Positions 49,335 to 58,411 of a stretch of 64,000 nt of DNA are shown here, one piece after another. This stretch comes from Deltaproteobacteria bacterium. GTDB taxonomy: Bacteria; Myxococcota_A; UBA9042. The DNA lies in assembly GCA_016875335.1 (NCBI GenBank), contig VGRO01000001.1, positions 62,001-126,000 on the forward strand. The letters are read 5' to 3'. The position numbers and the translations under genes were made by a program. Below the pieces are notes generated by a model. The model was given only the letters and a program-made list of their open reading frames with translations, was not told where the DNA came from and made no database searches. Positions within the stretch are counted from its first letter, which is position 1. Every line of letters starts with the position of its first letter.

Positions 49335-51293
49335 CTACGCCCCGTGCCCGGCCGGCCGGCTGATCGCCGCATAGATGTCGGCCAATCCAGGGTGGACGCG
49401 CTGGTGGCCGACCCCAGAGTCCGGCACGGCGTCTTCCAACTGCTTGGGCAGCACCACGAAGCGCTCGGCGCCGAACTCCAGCGGCAACAGGTCTTGCAGG
49501 CGGTCGATCATCTGATCCATGGCGCGGCGGGCCGGGCCGATCGCGGCCTCGCGCAGTTCGGCGCGGTCGGAGAACGGTACCTGTTCGGCAAAAGCGCCGT
49601 ACTTGCGAGCGCAGTGGGCAATGAGCGCCTCGGAGTTCATGAATTCCAGTTGCCAGCGCCAGCTTTCGGCGCGCAGCGCGGCGTCGTAGGGGTCAAACAC
49701 CTCGGCCGGGTCCACGCGCGATTCGGCCCGCGCGTAGAACTCCTCGGGCAACTGGATGTCGCTGTCGAACGCGGTGTCGCCGACCAAGCGCATGCGCTCA
49801 GGCTTTCTGTGCTGCTGCTGCAAGTCCAGCAAGGTGTCATGCACCGTGCGCAGCCAGTGCAGTTCGGCCGTGGCGACTTCGACAGCAAAACGCAACATGC
49901 GGCCGTGCAAATGGTGGCCGATTTGCGCGATGTGGTCGCGGATGAGCGCGGACCAGCGGGACCGGTACGCTTGGCGGCATGCGGCTTCGGCGGCCTCCAG
50001 GCGCTGGAAGGTGGCCTCGGCGGCACGCTTGCGGATTGCGGCAACCGCCCAGCCTGCCACCAATGCCGCGACCGCCACGCCGCCACAGGCGACCATCCGC
50101 CACGCGCCGAACCCGACCAAGGCCGGCCACGCACAGGCTGCGACCACGGCAGAGAGCGCAAAAGTCCAGCCGCCAAAAAGGACGCCGCTGTCGTCGAACG
50201 TCGCCCGCGCCCGCGCCAAGGCCCGCGCCGCGTCGCGCACTTCGCCATCGTCGGGTGCCTGCAGCCGCATCGCCATGCGCGGCCCCTGATCCTGGTCGCC
50301 GAGCGGCGTCGCGCCTGCGGTGTCGCGCCAGCGTTCGAGCTGGTCGATGAGCACCGGCAGGGCCGCGAAGCCCGCCCGCTCGAGGTTGTCGTCGCTCCAA
50401 CGCCGCAACTCGGCCTGCCACTTGAGCGCCTGTTCGCGCAGGTCGCTGCCGTGGCGGCGCAGCACGTCTTCGAGCCGCGCCGGAAGTTCTTTGAGCGCCA
50501 GGTCCGCGCGGCGCTGCACGTCGGCCTCGCTCGGCAGATCGCCCTCGCCCACGATGCGCCGAGCGATGCCCTCGCCGAGATCTGCGGCGCGGCCCTCGAT
50601 GGCGGCCTCGACGTCCTGCTCGGGCGGGGCGGGCGGGTCGGCCAGGTTGGGGCGGGCCGACGAACTGCGCCCCTGCTGCAGCGTTTGCACCATGCGGTCG
50701 GCGACCTTGGCGGCCAGCCTGCGCGCCAGCACCCGCTGCACGATCGGCGCCTGGAAGCGCGCGGCCTGGGTGATGGTGACGCGCACGCCGCCATAGGTCT
50801 CGCACCACCGCGCAACGTGCTCGCGGGCCTGCGGCAGGCGCGCAATGTCCACCAGCAGGCCGAGCAGGTTGGCGGCGGCGCGCTCGCGCTCAGAAAGGGT
50901 CAGCACGCGCTGGACCAGGGTGTGCGGGACGGCGTGCACTGCATGGAGCCCCGCCGCACCGCCTTGGGCCACCTCGGCCTCTTCGGCCAGCACAATGGCG
51001 ATTCGCGCCCACGGCGCGCGCACCGCGGACTCCGGCGGCGTGCGGCCGGCCAGGGCGACAAGGTCCGCCAGTTTGTCGGCCAGCAGAATCTGGACGAAAC
51101 CGCCCTCGTGCTTGCGGACCGCCAGCATCGCCCGCTGGTGGGCCAGCAGCTTGTTGCCCCAGTCCGGGTCCTCCAGGCCCGCGAGCACCCACAGGGCCTG
51201 GGCGCCCTCGACGGTGCCAGCGCGGCCCGCGACCTCTTCGACCGCCGGCAGGAGCGCCGGGGCGCTGACGAGCACTTGGACGGGAACGCTCAC
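49335..51293 (-). CDS. Helical membrane protein of unknown function, first gene of the five-gene operon
   Basis: A 652-residue protein from GTG 51293 (VSVPVQVLVSAPALL). Residues 1-175 look like an alpha/beta domain (VQVLVSAP, RIAIVLAEE, VRVTITQ at strand positions). Residues about 180-370 are charged, helical and coiled-coil-like (RRADLALKELPARLEDVLRR, LREQALKWQAELRRWSDDN). Two membrane helices follow at about 376-395 and 400-420, then another helical region (AAEATFQRLEAAEAACRQAY) and a C-terminal part ending PAGHGA. The membrane hairpin between long helical arms recalls bacterial dynamin-like proteins, but no GTPase motif is visible, so I do not assign it. Its stop lies 3 bases before the next ATG. 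Confidence 0.6.
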   Translation of the reverse strand: MSVPVQVLVSAPALLPAVEEVAGRAGTVEGAQALWVLAGLEDPDWGNKLLAHQRAMLAVRKHEGGFVQILLADKLADLVALAGRTPPESAVRAPWARIAIVLAEEAEVAQGGAAGLHAVHAVPHTLVQRVLTLSERERAAANLLGLLVDIARLPQAREHVARWCETYGGVRVTITQAARFQAPIVQRVLARRLAAKVADRMVQTLQQGRSSSARPNLADPPAPPEQDVEAAIEGRAADLGEGIARRIVGEGDLPSEADVQRRADLALKELPARLEDVLRRHGSDLREQALKWQAELRRWSDDNLERAGFAALPVLIDQLERWRDTAGATPLGDQDQGPRMAMRLQAPDDGEVRDAARALARARATFDDSGVLFGGWTFALSAVVAACAWPALVGFGAWRMVACGGVAVAALVAGWAVAAIRKRAAEATFQRLEAAEAACRQAYRSRWSALIRDHIAQIGHHLHGRMLRFAVEVATAELHWLRTVHDTLLDLQQQHRKPERMRLVGDTAFDSDIQLPEEFYARAESRVDPAEVFDPYDAALRAESWRWQLEFMNSEALIAHCARKYGAFAEQVPFSDRAELREAAIGPARRAMDQMIDRLQDLLPLEFGAERFVVLPKQLEDAVPDSGVGHQRVHPGLADIYAAISRPAGHGA

Positions 51294-51478
51294 GGTGCGG
51301 TTCCAGGGCGGCGTCGGGCCGCAGGCGCGGGCGGCAAGGGTATGCCGGGTGCGCGGTCTGGGGCAAGCCGGGCGCAGCGCTGGACTCGGCCACCCCGCTA
51401 GTTGACGCCAGCGCGGCACCTTGCCAGCATCGCGACCCTGTCCGCGCAGCCGTGCGGGCATGACGAGGGAACCGCGCC

Positions 51479-52930
51479 ATGTCCTCCGCCCCAAAATTCT
51501 GCGCCGAGTGTGGCGCGCCGCTTGCCGAAAACGCAAAGTTCTGCGCTGGTTGTGGAAAGCCGGTCGCAACGGCAACCGCCCCAGTGCCGGTGGTTGCGGA
51601 TGCCGCACCCACCGCAGGCCCTGCCGCAAAGCCGGGTGCCGCCCAGCCCGTTCCGCCCGCCGACGATCACGACGACGACGGCGAACTTCCGATGCCCAAG
51701 GGCCTGGACGACATCGAGAAGCCGGGAAGGCCACTGCCGGTCGCCGCCATTTCGGTGGGCGCCGTGCTCGCCGTCGTCGTCGGCTTGGTGCTGTTCCTGA
51801 CCAGCAACCCCGAGCGGCTCGCCGCCTTCCAATGTCGCGTGCTCGGCCAAGCCGACAAGTGCGAAACCGAGGCGATGAAGCTCAAGAAACTGGAACGCCA
51901 AAAGAACGAGGAAGAACAGCAACTGATGGTCTCGGTGGTCGCCCAGTTCGACTTGCAGTTTGCGCCCAAAGAGTCGACGTGGGCGACGGTGGTGCAGAAG
52001 CGCTACGAAGAGCCTCGCGATGATTTCGTCAAGCGCGTGCGCGACAGCGGCCCCGACAACCGCAAGCTCGTCGAGACCAAGTTTGGCGAATACAAGCAGG
52101 CTGCCGCCAAGGATGGCCAGATCAAGGGCGCGATCGCGTTCGTGACCGAGTCCGATTGGACCGCCGCGCACAGTGCTGGCGATGCCAAGCCGGCGCTCAT
52201 CCCCGAGGATCCGCCGCCGCCGCCCCCGGCGCCGCCTCCACCCCCGCCGCCTGTGCCGCCGACCGGCCCCATCTCGTGGTGGCCCAAGAAGGACCAGTCG
52301 CTGACGCTGCCCATGAGCGTGCAGAACCTGCCGATGCTCGAAAAGGAGCAGGCCGATGGCAACGGCAAACGCCTGACCGCCGACGACGTCGCCAAGATCA
52401 TTGCGTTGGAAGAGGCCGGCGGCGCCAAGTCCAAGGAGGGTGAGGAAGGCAAGCCCGACCCGACCAAGAACGTCAAGACGATTGCCGTCTCGACCTGGGT
52501 CTACGAGATTCGGCTGTGGGCCCCTGGGTACGAGCAGCGCAACATCGTGTTCTACGACGACCCGCTGCCGCCCGACCTGAACAAGAAGAAACTCGAAGCC
52601 GACAAGTGGACGCTGCGCAAGTTCAAGCGCATGCCCGACGGAAAGCTGGTCATCGACAACGCGGGGTTCGACCTGCTGCCCTTCCCGCGCACCATCCAGA
52701 CCCGTTACCTCGTGGTGCTCAAGGAGCTGCACTGTCTCAAGCTGACCAAGGAGTACGAGGCCAAGAGCCAGCAGGGCAAGGTCGACGCCGAGCAGCTCAT
52801 CTGGGACCAGAAGGCCTTTACCAAAGAAGAGCAGGAGGTTGCCAAGAAGAACGACGGCGACCCGGCCTTCGAGGCCCTCAAGGCCGAGGCCATCAAGCAG
52901 GTCAAATGCGAGTTGGTGTTGCCGCAATAG
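51479..52930 (+). CDS. Double zinc-ribbon membrane protein with polyproline linker
   Basis: A 483-residue protein. Two CxxC pairs at the N-terminus (FCAECGAPLAENAKFCAGCG) form a zinc-ribbon. An Ala/Pro linker leads to one membrane helix (VAAISVGAVLAVVVGLVLFL, about 88-107). A Lys/Glu-rich coiled coil follows (MKLKKLERQKNEEEQQLM). The rest is extracytoplasmic and includes two long proline runs (PPPPPPAPPPPPPPVPP, about 243-259) and a beta-rich domain (VSTWVYEIRLWAPGYEQRN, RTIQTRYLVVLKELHCLKL). GAGGGA precedes ATG 51479. It is divergent from the five-gene operon with a 185-base gap. Function unknown; the architecture suggests a membrane-tethered sensor. Confidence 0.7.
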   Translation: MSSAPKFCAECGAPLAENAKFCAGCGKPVATATAPVPVVADAAPTAGPAAKPGAAQPVPPADDHDDDGELPMPKGLDDIEKPGRPLPVAAISVGAVLAVVVGLVLFLTSNPERLAAFQCRVLGQADKCETEAMKLKKLERQKNEEEQQLMVSVVAQFDLQFAPKESTWATVVQKRYEEPRDDFVKRVRDSGPDNRKLVETKFGEYKQAAAKDGQIKGAIAFVTESDWTAAHSAGDAKPALIPEDPPPPPPAPPPPPPPVPPTGPISWWPKKDQSLTLPMSVQNLPMLEKEQADGNGKRLTADDVAKIIALEEAGGAKSKEGEEGKPDPTKNVKTIAVSTWVYEIRLWAPGYEQRNIVFYDDPLPPDLNKKKLEADKWTLRKFKRMPDGKLVIDNAGFDLLPFPRTIQTRYLVVLKELHCLKLTKEYEAKSQQGKVDAEQLIWDQKAFTKEEQEVAKKNDGDPAFEALKAEAIKQVKCELVLPQ

Positions 52931-52942
52931 GCTGCCGTCCCT

Positions 52943-54193
52943 GTGTCAGCCGTATCTGACGCCAGGGTTGCGCCTGTGTCGTGGATGGCCGCGGCGGGGG
53001 CAAGCCTGGGCCTGGGTTGGTTGGCAGGCGCCGCGCTCGCCCATACCCGCGCCGACCACATCACGGACTTGACGTTGCGCAGTGCTGCGGCGTTTGCCGT
53101 GGTCTGGCCTGTCGTACTGCTCGATCGCATGACCACGCCGCCGCAGTGGGCGACCCGATCGTGGCTTGGCGACACCGCGGCTTCAGCAGTTGCGCAGGGC
53201 GTGCGCGGCTCGTTCGCCTGGCTCGCGGCAGGTCTGTTTGCGCCGATTGGTGTTTCACTGCACACCGATGGCATGCCCTGGCATGGCCCGGCGGCCGCGA
53301 CGATCGCGCTGGCAATGGTTGGCGTGTGGCTGGCGACGGTCCAAGCACTGCTGGGCGCTCTGCGCGCGATGGGCACGGGCCGCAGGGTGCCGGACGCGCT
53401 CGCCGGGGGCGGCACGTTCGGTCCCGCAGACGCCGCCCAGCTAATCTATGCGCCAGCCCAAGGGTTCGTCATCGGCCTGGCGCCAGTGGTGGTGTGGTCC
53501 GCCTGGTGGGCCGCGCGCGGCCTGGAGTTCGCCCTGCCGGCGTGGCTTTTCGTGCCAATGATTGCGCTTGGCGCGCGCTGGCTCGCCACGGTCTGGGTGT
53601 CCAGATCTGGCGGGGACCTGTACGCCGGCTTGCGCGCAGTGCAGGTGGCGCACGCAACGCGTTTTGCGACCGCGCAGCTCTTGCCTCCGCCTCCTGGGTG
53701 GTTGCTGCTCGCCCTGCGGACGGGCACCGCGGGTCGGTGGCTGGGCTTGGCATTCAGCCGGCACTTTCCGTTGTCGCCGGTCGTCTTGGCTGCGGTCGGA
53801 CTCTCGATCGCCGCATTCTCGCACCTCTGGCCGCTGGAACTCGCCGCGGTGTCGGCGGCCGTCGGCTACCTGGGGGCGACCCGGCGATTGGCCCTACGCG
53901 AACTGGATGCTTGGCCCTGCGCGAATTGGTTGGGCGGCAGCGCCCTGCAGATGGCCAAGGCCGAGCGGCGCATCGGTTTGACTCTTGCCGCGGCCGGCGC
54001 CCTCTGCGCGCTGACCGCTGTGTTTTCCGGCCCTGTCGACATCGCAGGGGCCGCGCTGCTTGGCGTCGCGGCAGGCGCTTGCCTGGGCACGGCGGCGACC
54101 CTGCGGCTTGGCGAAGTGCCGCGCTGGGTTGGCTGGACGCGCGCCGCCGCATGGACCGTGTGCGCGCTCGCCCTTGGCCCGGGGAGCGCTTGA
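52943..54193 (+). CDS. Integral membrane protein, likely membrane part of an ABC transporter
   Basis: A 416-residue protein with about 11 hydrophobic segments and no recognisable soluble domain. GTG 52943 starts it, 12 bases after the previous gene. Its stop overlaps the ATPase start as TGATG, so the two are probably translated together and work together. The usual ABC-2 motifs are not visible, and I do not recognise a family. Several cytoplasmic loops are basic (ATRRLALRELDAWPC, AKAERRIG). Confidence 0.65.
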   Translation: MSAVSDARVAPVSWMAAAGASLGLGWLAGAALAHTRADHITDLTLRSAAAFAVVWPVVLLDRMTTPPQWATRSWLGDTAASAVAQGVRGSFAWLAAGLFAPIGVSLHTDGMPWHGPAAATIALAMVGVWLATVQALLGALRAMGTGRRVPDALAGGGTFGPADAAQLIYAPAQGFVIGLAPVVVWSAWWAARGLEFALPAWLFVPMIALGARWLATVWVSRSGGDLYAGLRAVQVAHATRFATAQLLPPPPGWLLLALRTGTAGRWLGLAFSRHFPLSPVVLAAVGLSIAAFSHLWPLELAAVSAAVGYLGATRRLALRELDAWPCANWLGGSALQMAKAERRIGLTLAAAGALCALTAVFSGPVDIAGAALLGVAAGACLGTAATLRLGEVPRWVGWTRAAAWTVCALALGPGSA

Positions 54194-54918
54194 TGGCGCC
54201 AGTCCTGACCGCCCGAGGTGTGGTACGTCGCTACGGTGCGCGCGCCGTCATAGACGGCATCGACCTCGACCTTTCGGCCGGTGAGGTCGCGGTCCTGCTC
54301 GGAGAGAACGGAGCAGGCAAGACGACGCTCATGCGCGCGCTGGCCGGCGAACTCAGTCTGGACGGCGGTTCAGTTGCGGTAGTGGGCGTGGACCTTGCGC
54401 GCGAACCCGAGCGCGCCCGCCGCGGTCTGGTGCATGTGTCCCAGCGGCCGGCCCTGGCGCCCCTGGCCACCCTGCGCGAGCACGCGGAGGCGCTGGCGGG
54501 ATTTCGCGGACTCGACCCCTCGTGGCCGGTCGAACTCGCAGAACTGGCTGCGGCGCTGCGCCTGGCCGATGCGATCGACGCACCGGTGCGCGCCCTGTCC
54601 GGAGGCATGCAGCACAAGGCCGCATTGGTACTTGGCCTTTTGGCGCGCCCCCCCCTGGTGATGTTCGATGAGCCACACACCGGTCTCGACGTGCGCTCTG
54701 CCCTGGCGCTGCGGGACCTCGTCCGAGCGCGCCGTGCCGGCGGGACCGCCTTTCTGCTCGCAAGCCACCTGGCCGAAGCGACACTGGCGCTCGCCGACCG
54801 GGCGGTGGTCCTGCGCGGCGGCCGTGTGGGGCGGGTCTTCGGGTCCGACGAGCTCGCAGGTTTTTGCGGCGATGCACGGCACTTCGAGCGCGAGGTCCTT
54901 GCGGCGATGGGGGATTGA
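54193..54918 (+). CDS. ABC transporter ATPase
   Basis: A 241-residue nucleotide-binding protein: Walker A GENGAGKTT (about 41-49), Q-loop VHVSQRPALAPLATLREH, signature LSGGMQHKAAL and Walker B LVMFDEPHTGLD, then the switch SSHL-equivalent LASHLAEAT. It has the size of a simple exporter ATPase. ATG 54193 overlaps the membrane protein's stop by one base. After it, the gap 54919-55279 holds element copies 15-17. Confidence 0.9.
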   Translation: MAPVLTARGVVRRYGARAVIDGIDLDLSAGEVAVLLGENGAGKTTLMRALAGELSLDGGSVAVVGVDLAREPERARRGLVHVSQRPALAPLATLREHAEALAGFRGLDPSWPVELAELAAALRLADAIDAPVRALSGGMQHKAALVLGLLARPPLVMFDEPHTGLDVRSALALRDLVRARRAGGTAFLLASHLAEATLALADRAVVLRGGRVGRVFGSDELAGFCGDARHFEREVLAAMGD

Positions 54919-54946
54919 TCGGCCACCGGCGGGCCGTTGATCGGTA

Positions 54947-54985
54947 CCCCATTGTTCAGATCCCTGAATTTCAAGTCATTGTTGC
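54947..54985 (-). repeat. Dispersed element, copy 15
   Basis: Four C (54947-54950), ATTGTTCAG, ATCCCTGAATTTC. TTCAG-ATCC-CTGAA is a perfect 5-bp inverted repeat. First of three same-way copies at about 97- and 112-base spacing in the gap 54919-55279, which contains no gene. Confidence 0.88.
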
Positions 54986-55043
54986 AGGCTCTCGTGCTGC
55001 TTCTTGCTGGCCTGCGCGCGCTGCGGCGACGGGCCTTGGAACG

Positions 55044-55081
55044 CCCCCCCCATTGTTCAGATGAATGAATTAACACAGAAA
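55044..55081 (-). repeat. Dispersed element, copy 16
   Basis: Eight C (55044-55051), ATTGTTCAG, ATGAATGAATTAACACAG, then AAAA. Confidence 0.9.
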
Positions 55082-55155
55082 AGCCGCTTGGTGGCCCAGC
55101 CGCCGCAAAGCGAGGTTGCTGCCACCACCTTCGGCGAGGCAGGCAGGCTCCGACG

Positions 55156-55190
55156 CCCCCCCCACTGTTCAGAAGTTTGAAATGATTGCG
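55156..55190 (-). repeat. Dispersed element, copy 17
   Basis: Eight C (55156-55163), ACTGTTCAG (one change in the core), AAGTTTGAAATGATTG. It lies 90 bases upstream of the MFS start. Confidence 0.85.
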
Positions 55191-55279
55191 ATATTCTCGG
55201 TGCGGACAGTCGCGCGCAAGGCCGGACCTGCTGCTGGGGCGGCCTTGACACATGGCCGGCGCCCGGCGACGCTCGCGGC

Positions 55280-56650
55280 ATGGCCAATCTTCTAAATACC
55301 CGCCGTGGCCGCCTGACCACGCTGTTCGCGCTCTACTTGACCGAGGGCATACCGCTCGGCTTTACCGCTACCGCGTGCGCGACCGAGATGAGGCGCATGG
55401 GTTTAGGGCCAGCGGCGATTGGCGGCTTCGTCGGGTCGCTGTACCTGCCGTAGGCGTTCAAATGGGTCATCGGCTTCATCGTCGACGTGTTTGCTCCCGA
55501 CCGGTTCGGTCGGCGCAGGGCCTGGATCCTGGGGGCCCAGTTCGCGATGGTCGCCACGTTGCTGGTCGCCATGGGCGTCGACGCGGTGCAGGACCTGGCG
55601 CTGTTCACCGGGCTCATTGCCTTGCACAACGTGTTCGGCGCGACCCAGGATGTGGCCATCGACGCGCTGGCGTGCCAGGTGCTGCCCGAAGAAGAACGGG
55701 GGGTAGCAAACGGGCTCATGTTTGGCGCCGCCTACCTCGGCCAGACCATCGGAGGGTCGGGAGTCCTCTACCTACGGGACATCCTGAATCAGGCGCTGGG
55801 GGCACGCGGCGCCTGGATGGCGGGTTTCGGACTGGTCGGCGCCGCCATCCTCAGCATCACCTTGCTGGTCGTCGTCCACCTCAAGGAACCGCCCTATCCT
55901 GCGCGGCCTCAGGGCGGCGCAGCGGGCTTGCGACGCGCTTGGGTCGAAGTCTGGCTTTTCCTGGTCGACACAAAGCGCGCGTTCACAGGGTCGCGCGCGG
56001 CGGCGGCCGGCGTGGCTTTTGCCCTCCTGCCCGCCGGATCGATGGCGCTGTCGCTGGCGCTGCAATCCAACCTGTGCGTCGAACTGGGCCTGAGCGACGA
56101 CCAGATCGCCGACATGAACCTGGTGACGACCATCTTGTCTGCTGCTTGCTGCATCGCCGGTGGATACCTCAGCGATCGCTTGGGGCGCCGGCGCATGTTG
56201 GCCATGTATCTCGCCGCTACCGCCGTGCCCACGATGTACTTGGGCTGGAAGATGCAGCAATTCGGCTGGGTGATGCCTGTAGCGGCCGACGCAGCAAGCC
56301 GCCCGCAAGTGCCGGCGGAGCTGGTGGACGCCCTGTGGTTCGCCACCCTGTCGTTCGCCGTGCCCCAGGGCTTGATGTATGGCACGCGCACCGCGCTATT
56401 CATGGACGTGACCACGCCCGCGGTCGCCGCAACACAGTTTACCGCCTACATGGCGCTGATGAATCTGACCATCAGCTACACGGCCAAGTGGCAGGGCCGG
56501 GCCGCCGAGGCGTGGGGCTACCCGAAAACCCTGGCGCTCGACGCGGCGCTGGCGTTCGTGGGGCTGCCTCTCCTGCTGTGGATGCGCAAGACACCCCCCA
56601 TTGTTCAGGGTCCGAAAACAACAGAGGAATCTCCGAGAGTACTTGGCTGA
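55280..56650 (+). pseudogene. MFS permease (AmpG-like) with an in-frame amber codon
   Basis: ATG 55280 opens a major-facilitator protein (LTTLFALYLTEGIPLGFTAT). At codon 58 the reading frame meets TAG (55451-55453) in the context LYLP-stop-AFKWVIGFIVD, where the family has tryptophan (TGG; PWAFKW), so a single G-to-A change explains it. The frame then continues unbroken for 399 more codons with helices 2-12 (DRFGRRRAWILGAQF, QDVAIDALACQVLPEEERG, YLSDRLGRRRMLAMY). The C-terminus runs into element copy 18 (residues IVQGPKTTEESPRVLG). The AmpG-like family moves muropeptides. Either this is a recent pseudogene or the downstream part restarts; GTG or ATG starts after the stop exist (for example 55487) but lack helix 1. 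Confidence 0.8.
56593..56630 (-). repeat. Dispersed element, copy 18, inside the MFS gene's 3' end
   Basis: Six C (56594-56599), ATTGTTCAG, GGTCCGAAAACAACAGAGGA. The MFS reading frame crosses it and ends at 56650. Confidence 0.88.
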
Positions 56651-56679
56651 CCGGTGGCCCGCCGCAACGGGGTTGCATG

Positions 56680-56721
56680 CCCCCCCCATTGTTCAGATCC
56701 ATGAAATTGTGCAGAAAACTG
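56680..56721 (-). repeat. Dispersed element, copy 19
   Basis: Eight C (56680-56687), ATTGTTCAG, ATCCATGAAATTGTGCAG, then AAAACT. This is close to the family consensus. It lies in the convergent gap, 20 bases before the DUF58 stop. Confidence 0.92.
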
Positions 56722-56740
56722 CGCTACCCGCCATCGTCGC

Positions 56741-58405
56741 TCAGCCATAGCGCCACAGAGCTGCGATTTCCTTGGGATTCGGGTCGCCCTGGAACACCGC
56801 GCCCACCCGCCGACAACCTTCTTCCAACTCGTCGAGCAACTGTTGGCGGGCCGCGTGGTCCGCGCGCACCAGACCGCGCGCTGCATCGACATCCTCGGCG
56901 TCCGCGACCACATCGAGCACTTCACTTTCGTCGATCTCGCGCACCGCGACCGCCATGACGCGGTGCCCGGCTTGTCGGGCGTGGGCAAAGGTGGTCATCA
57001 TCGGGCCGAGGTGCCCGGACAGACCCCGGAAATCCGAGACGACAATCAGCGCGAACGGTCCCTTGCGTGCGGTCATGGCGCTGCGCACGCCGGCCACGAT
57101 GCCCGCGACACGCTGGTCGGCCGGAAGTTGCCCGCGGTAGGGCAGGGGCAGGTCGGCGGCCCGGCAAAACCGGCGCAAGATCGCCAGGTCCGAACGAGCA
57201 CTGGGTTCTGGGCCGCGCAGGACCGGGATGCGTTCGCGCAGAGGCAGCCGCGACAGGGCCGCCATGACCACCCGCTGCCGGACGTGGGGCCCGGTCAGTG
57301 CCACGGTGTGCGGGACCCCAGTGCCGATGAGCACGGGCAGCGGTGCACGTTCGACCGCCAGCAAGTACCTGGTGACCACTGCAAAGAGCGCGGCCTCATC
57401 GAGCGGCGCCAGGTCTTCGGCGACGGCGCGGCGGATGTCGAGCAAGGCACGGTCGGCGGACCCCAGTGCCGCAAGGCCCTCGAGCACGGGCCGGGTTTCG
57501 AGCACGCGACCGTCGACCAGGGCCAGTCCAAAGGGATCGTGGGTGCGCGCACACGCCTCGGCAAGTGAGTGCACCAGGTCGGCTGCCTGGTCCAGTGGCC
57601 CCCTGCCAGCGACCCCGTCGCGCATGGTCGCCCCGGTCTCCAGCACCACGTACATCGATCGTGTGCGCTCGCGCTCGAAGGACCGCGCCATCAAGCGCCC
57701 GCGTGCCGCCGAAGCCTTCCAGGCGATGTGCTTGAACGGGTCGCCGGGCACGTGCTCGCGCAACTCGCGCAGGTCGTCTCCCGTGCCAGGCACCTTGTCG
57801 GGGCGTTGGCCGTGGCCGCTGCGCGGTGACATGCGCCGGGTCTCGGCCACCGAGCGCAGATCGATGGGCAACGAGCGCGGCAACACCGCCAACTCGCACG
57901 GTGCAGGCAGGAACACGTGCGCCTGCACCAGCCCGTTGGGGTCGGTCAGCCGGCCCTGCACCCCGACCACGCGGTGAACGGCCGCGGTTTGCGGGCAGAC
58001 CACCAGGCGCAACTGCGCACCGGGGCCGCGCAACATCACCGTCGCAGCGCCGTCGCCGCGAAGCACCAGGCCGGGGCTCGTCCAGACGCGGTCGATGTCG
58101 AGCCGCGCCCGCATCAACTCCAGAGGCGCATGGAACTGCAGCACCACCGGCACGTCCCGGCCAACCCGGTGGGATCGCTCGGTGCCTGGGTCGCCCCGAC
58201 CGTGGCCGACGATTTCGCAGCGGGCGCTCAACTGCCACGGGGGGGCGCCGAGCCGCAGACCACGGCGCAGACGCCGCAATTCCAAGTGCAGGGTGCCCAC
58301 CGCGACCGCGCCAGCGAGCGCGATGCCCGGCACGCCGAGCACCAACCCCGCGGCCAACAGCGCCAACCCGGCGCCCAGCATCACGCGACCCAGCGGCAAC
58401 AGCAT
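56741..58405 (-). CDS. DUF58-domain protein of a MoxR-linked operon
   Basis: A 554-residue protein. Two hydrophobic segments lie at the N-terminus (LGAGLALLAAGLVLG and IALAGAVAVGTLHL). The DUF58 motif follows at about 215-240: GDDLRELREHVPGDPFKHIAWKASA, matching the family's 'DfdeLReYrpGDplRrIhWkasA'. A VWA-like fold follows, with LIVVSDFRGL near 460 and VVLETGATM where DxSxS would be, so the metal site is incomplete. DUF58 proteins are encoded next to MoxR ATPases and are thought to be their targets or partners at the inner membrane. It starts 6 bases after the MoxR gene. Confidence 0.85.
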   Translation of the reverse strand: MLLPLGRVMLGAGLALLAAGLVLGVPGIALAGAVAVGTLHLELRRLRRGLRLGAPPWQLSARCEIVGHGRGDPGTERSHRVGRDVPVVLQFHAPLELMRARLDIDRVWTSPGLVLRGDGAATVMLRGPGAQLRLVVCPQTAAVHRVVGVQGRLTDPNGLVQAHVFLPAPCELAVLPRSLPIDLRSVAETRRMSPRSGHGQRPDKVPGTGDDLRELREHVPGDPFKHIAWKASAARGRLMARSFERERTRSMYVVLETGATMRDGVAGRGPLDQAADLVHSLAEACARTHDPFGLALVDGRVLETRPVLEGLAALGSADRALLDIRRAVAEDLAPLDEAALFAVVTRYLLAVERAPLPVLIGTGVPHTVALTGPHVRQRVVMAALSRLPLRERIPVLRGPEPSARSDLAILRRFCRAADLPLPYRGQLPADQRVAGIVAGVRSAMTARKGPFALIVVSDFRGLSGHLGPMMTTFAHARQAGHRVMAVAVREIDESEVLDVVADAEDVDAARGLVRADHAARQQLLDELEEGCRRVGAVFQGDPNPKEIAALWRYG

Positions 58406-58411
58406 GGGCGC

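Noticed and set aside
43373..51293. The five-gene operon as a DISARM defence system
   Set aside because: Only DUF1998 is shared; there is no methyltransferase, phospholipase-D protein or separate DrmA helicase.
55280..56650. Amber codon read as pyrrolysine
   Set aside because: No pyl genes or suppressor tRNA in the window, and the protein family has Trp at this position.
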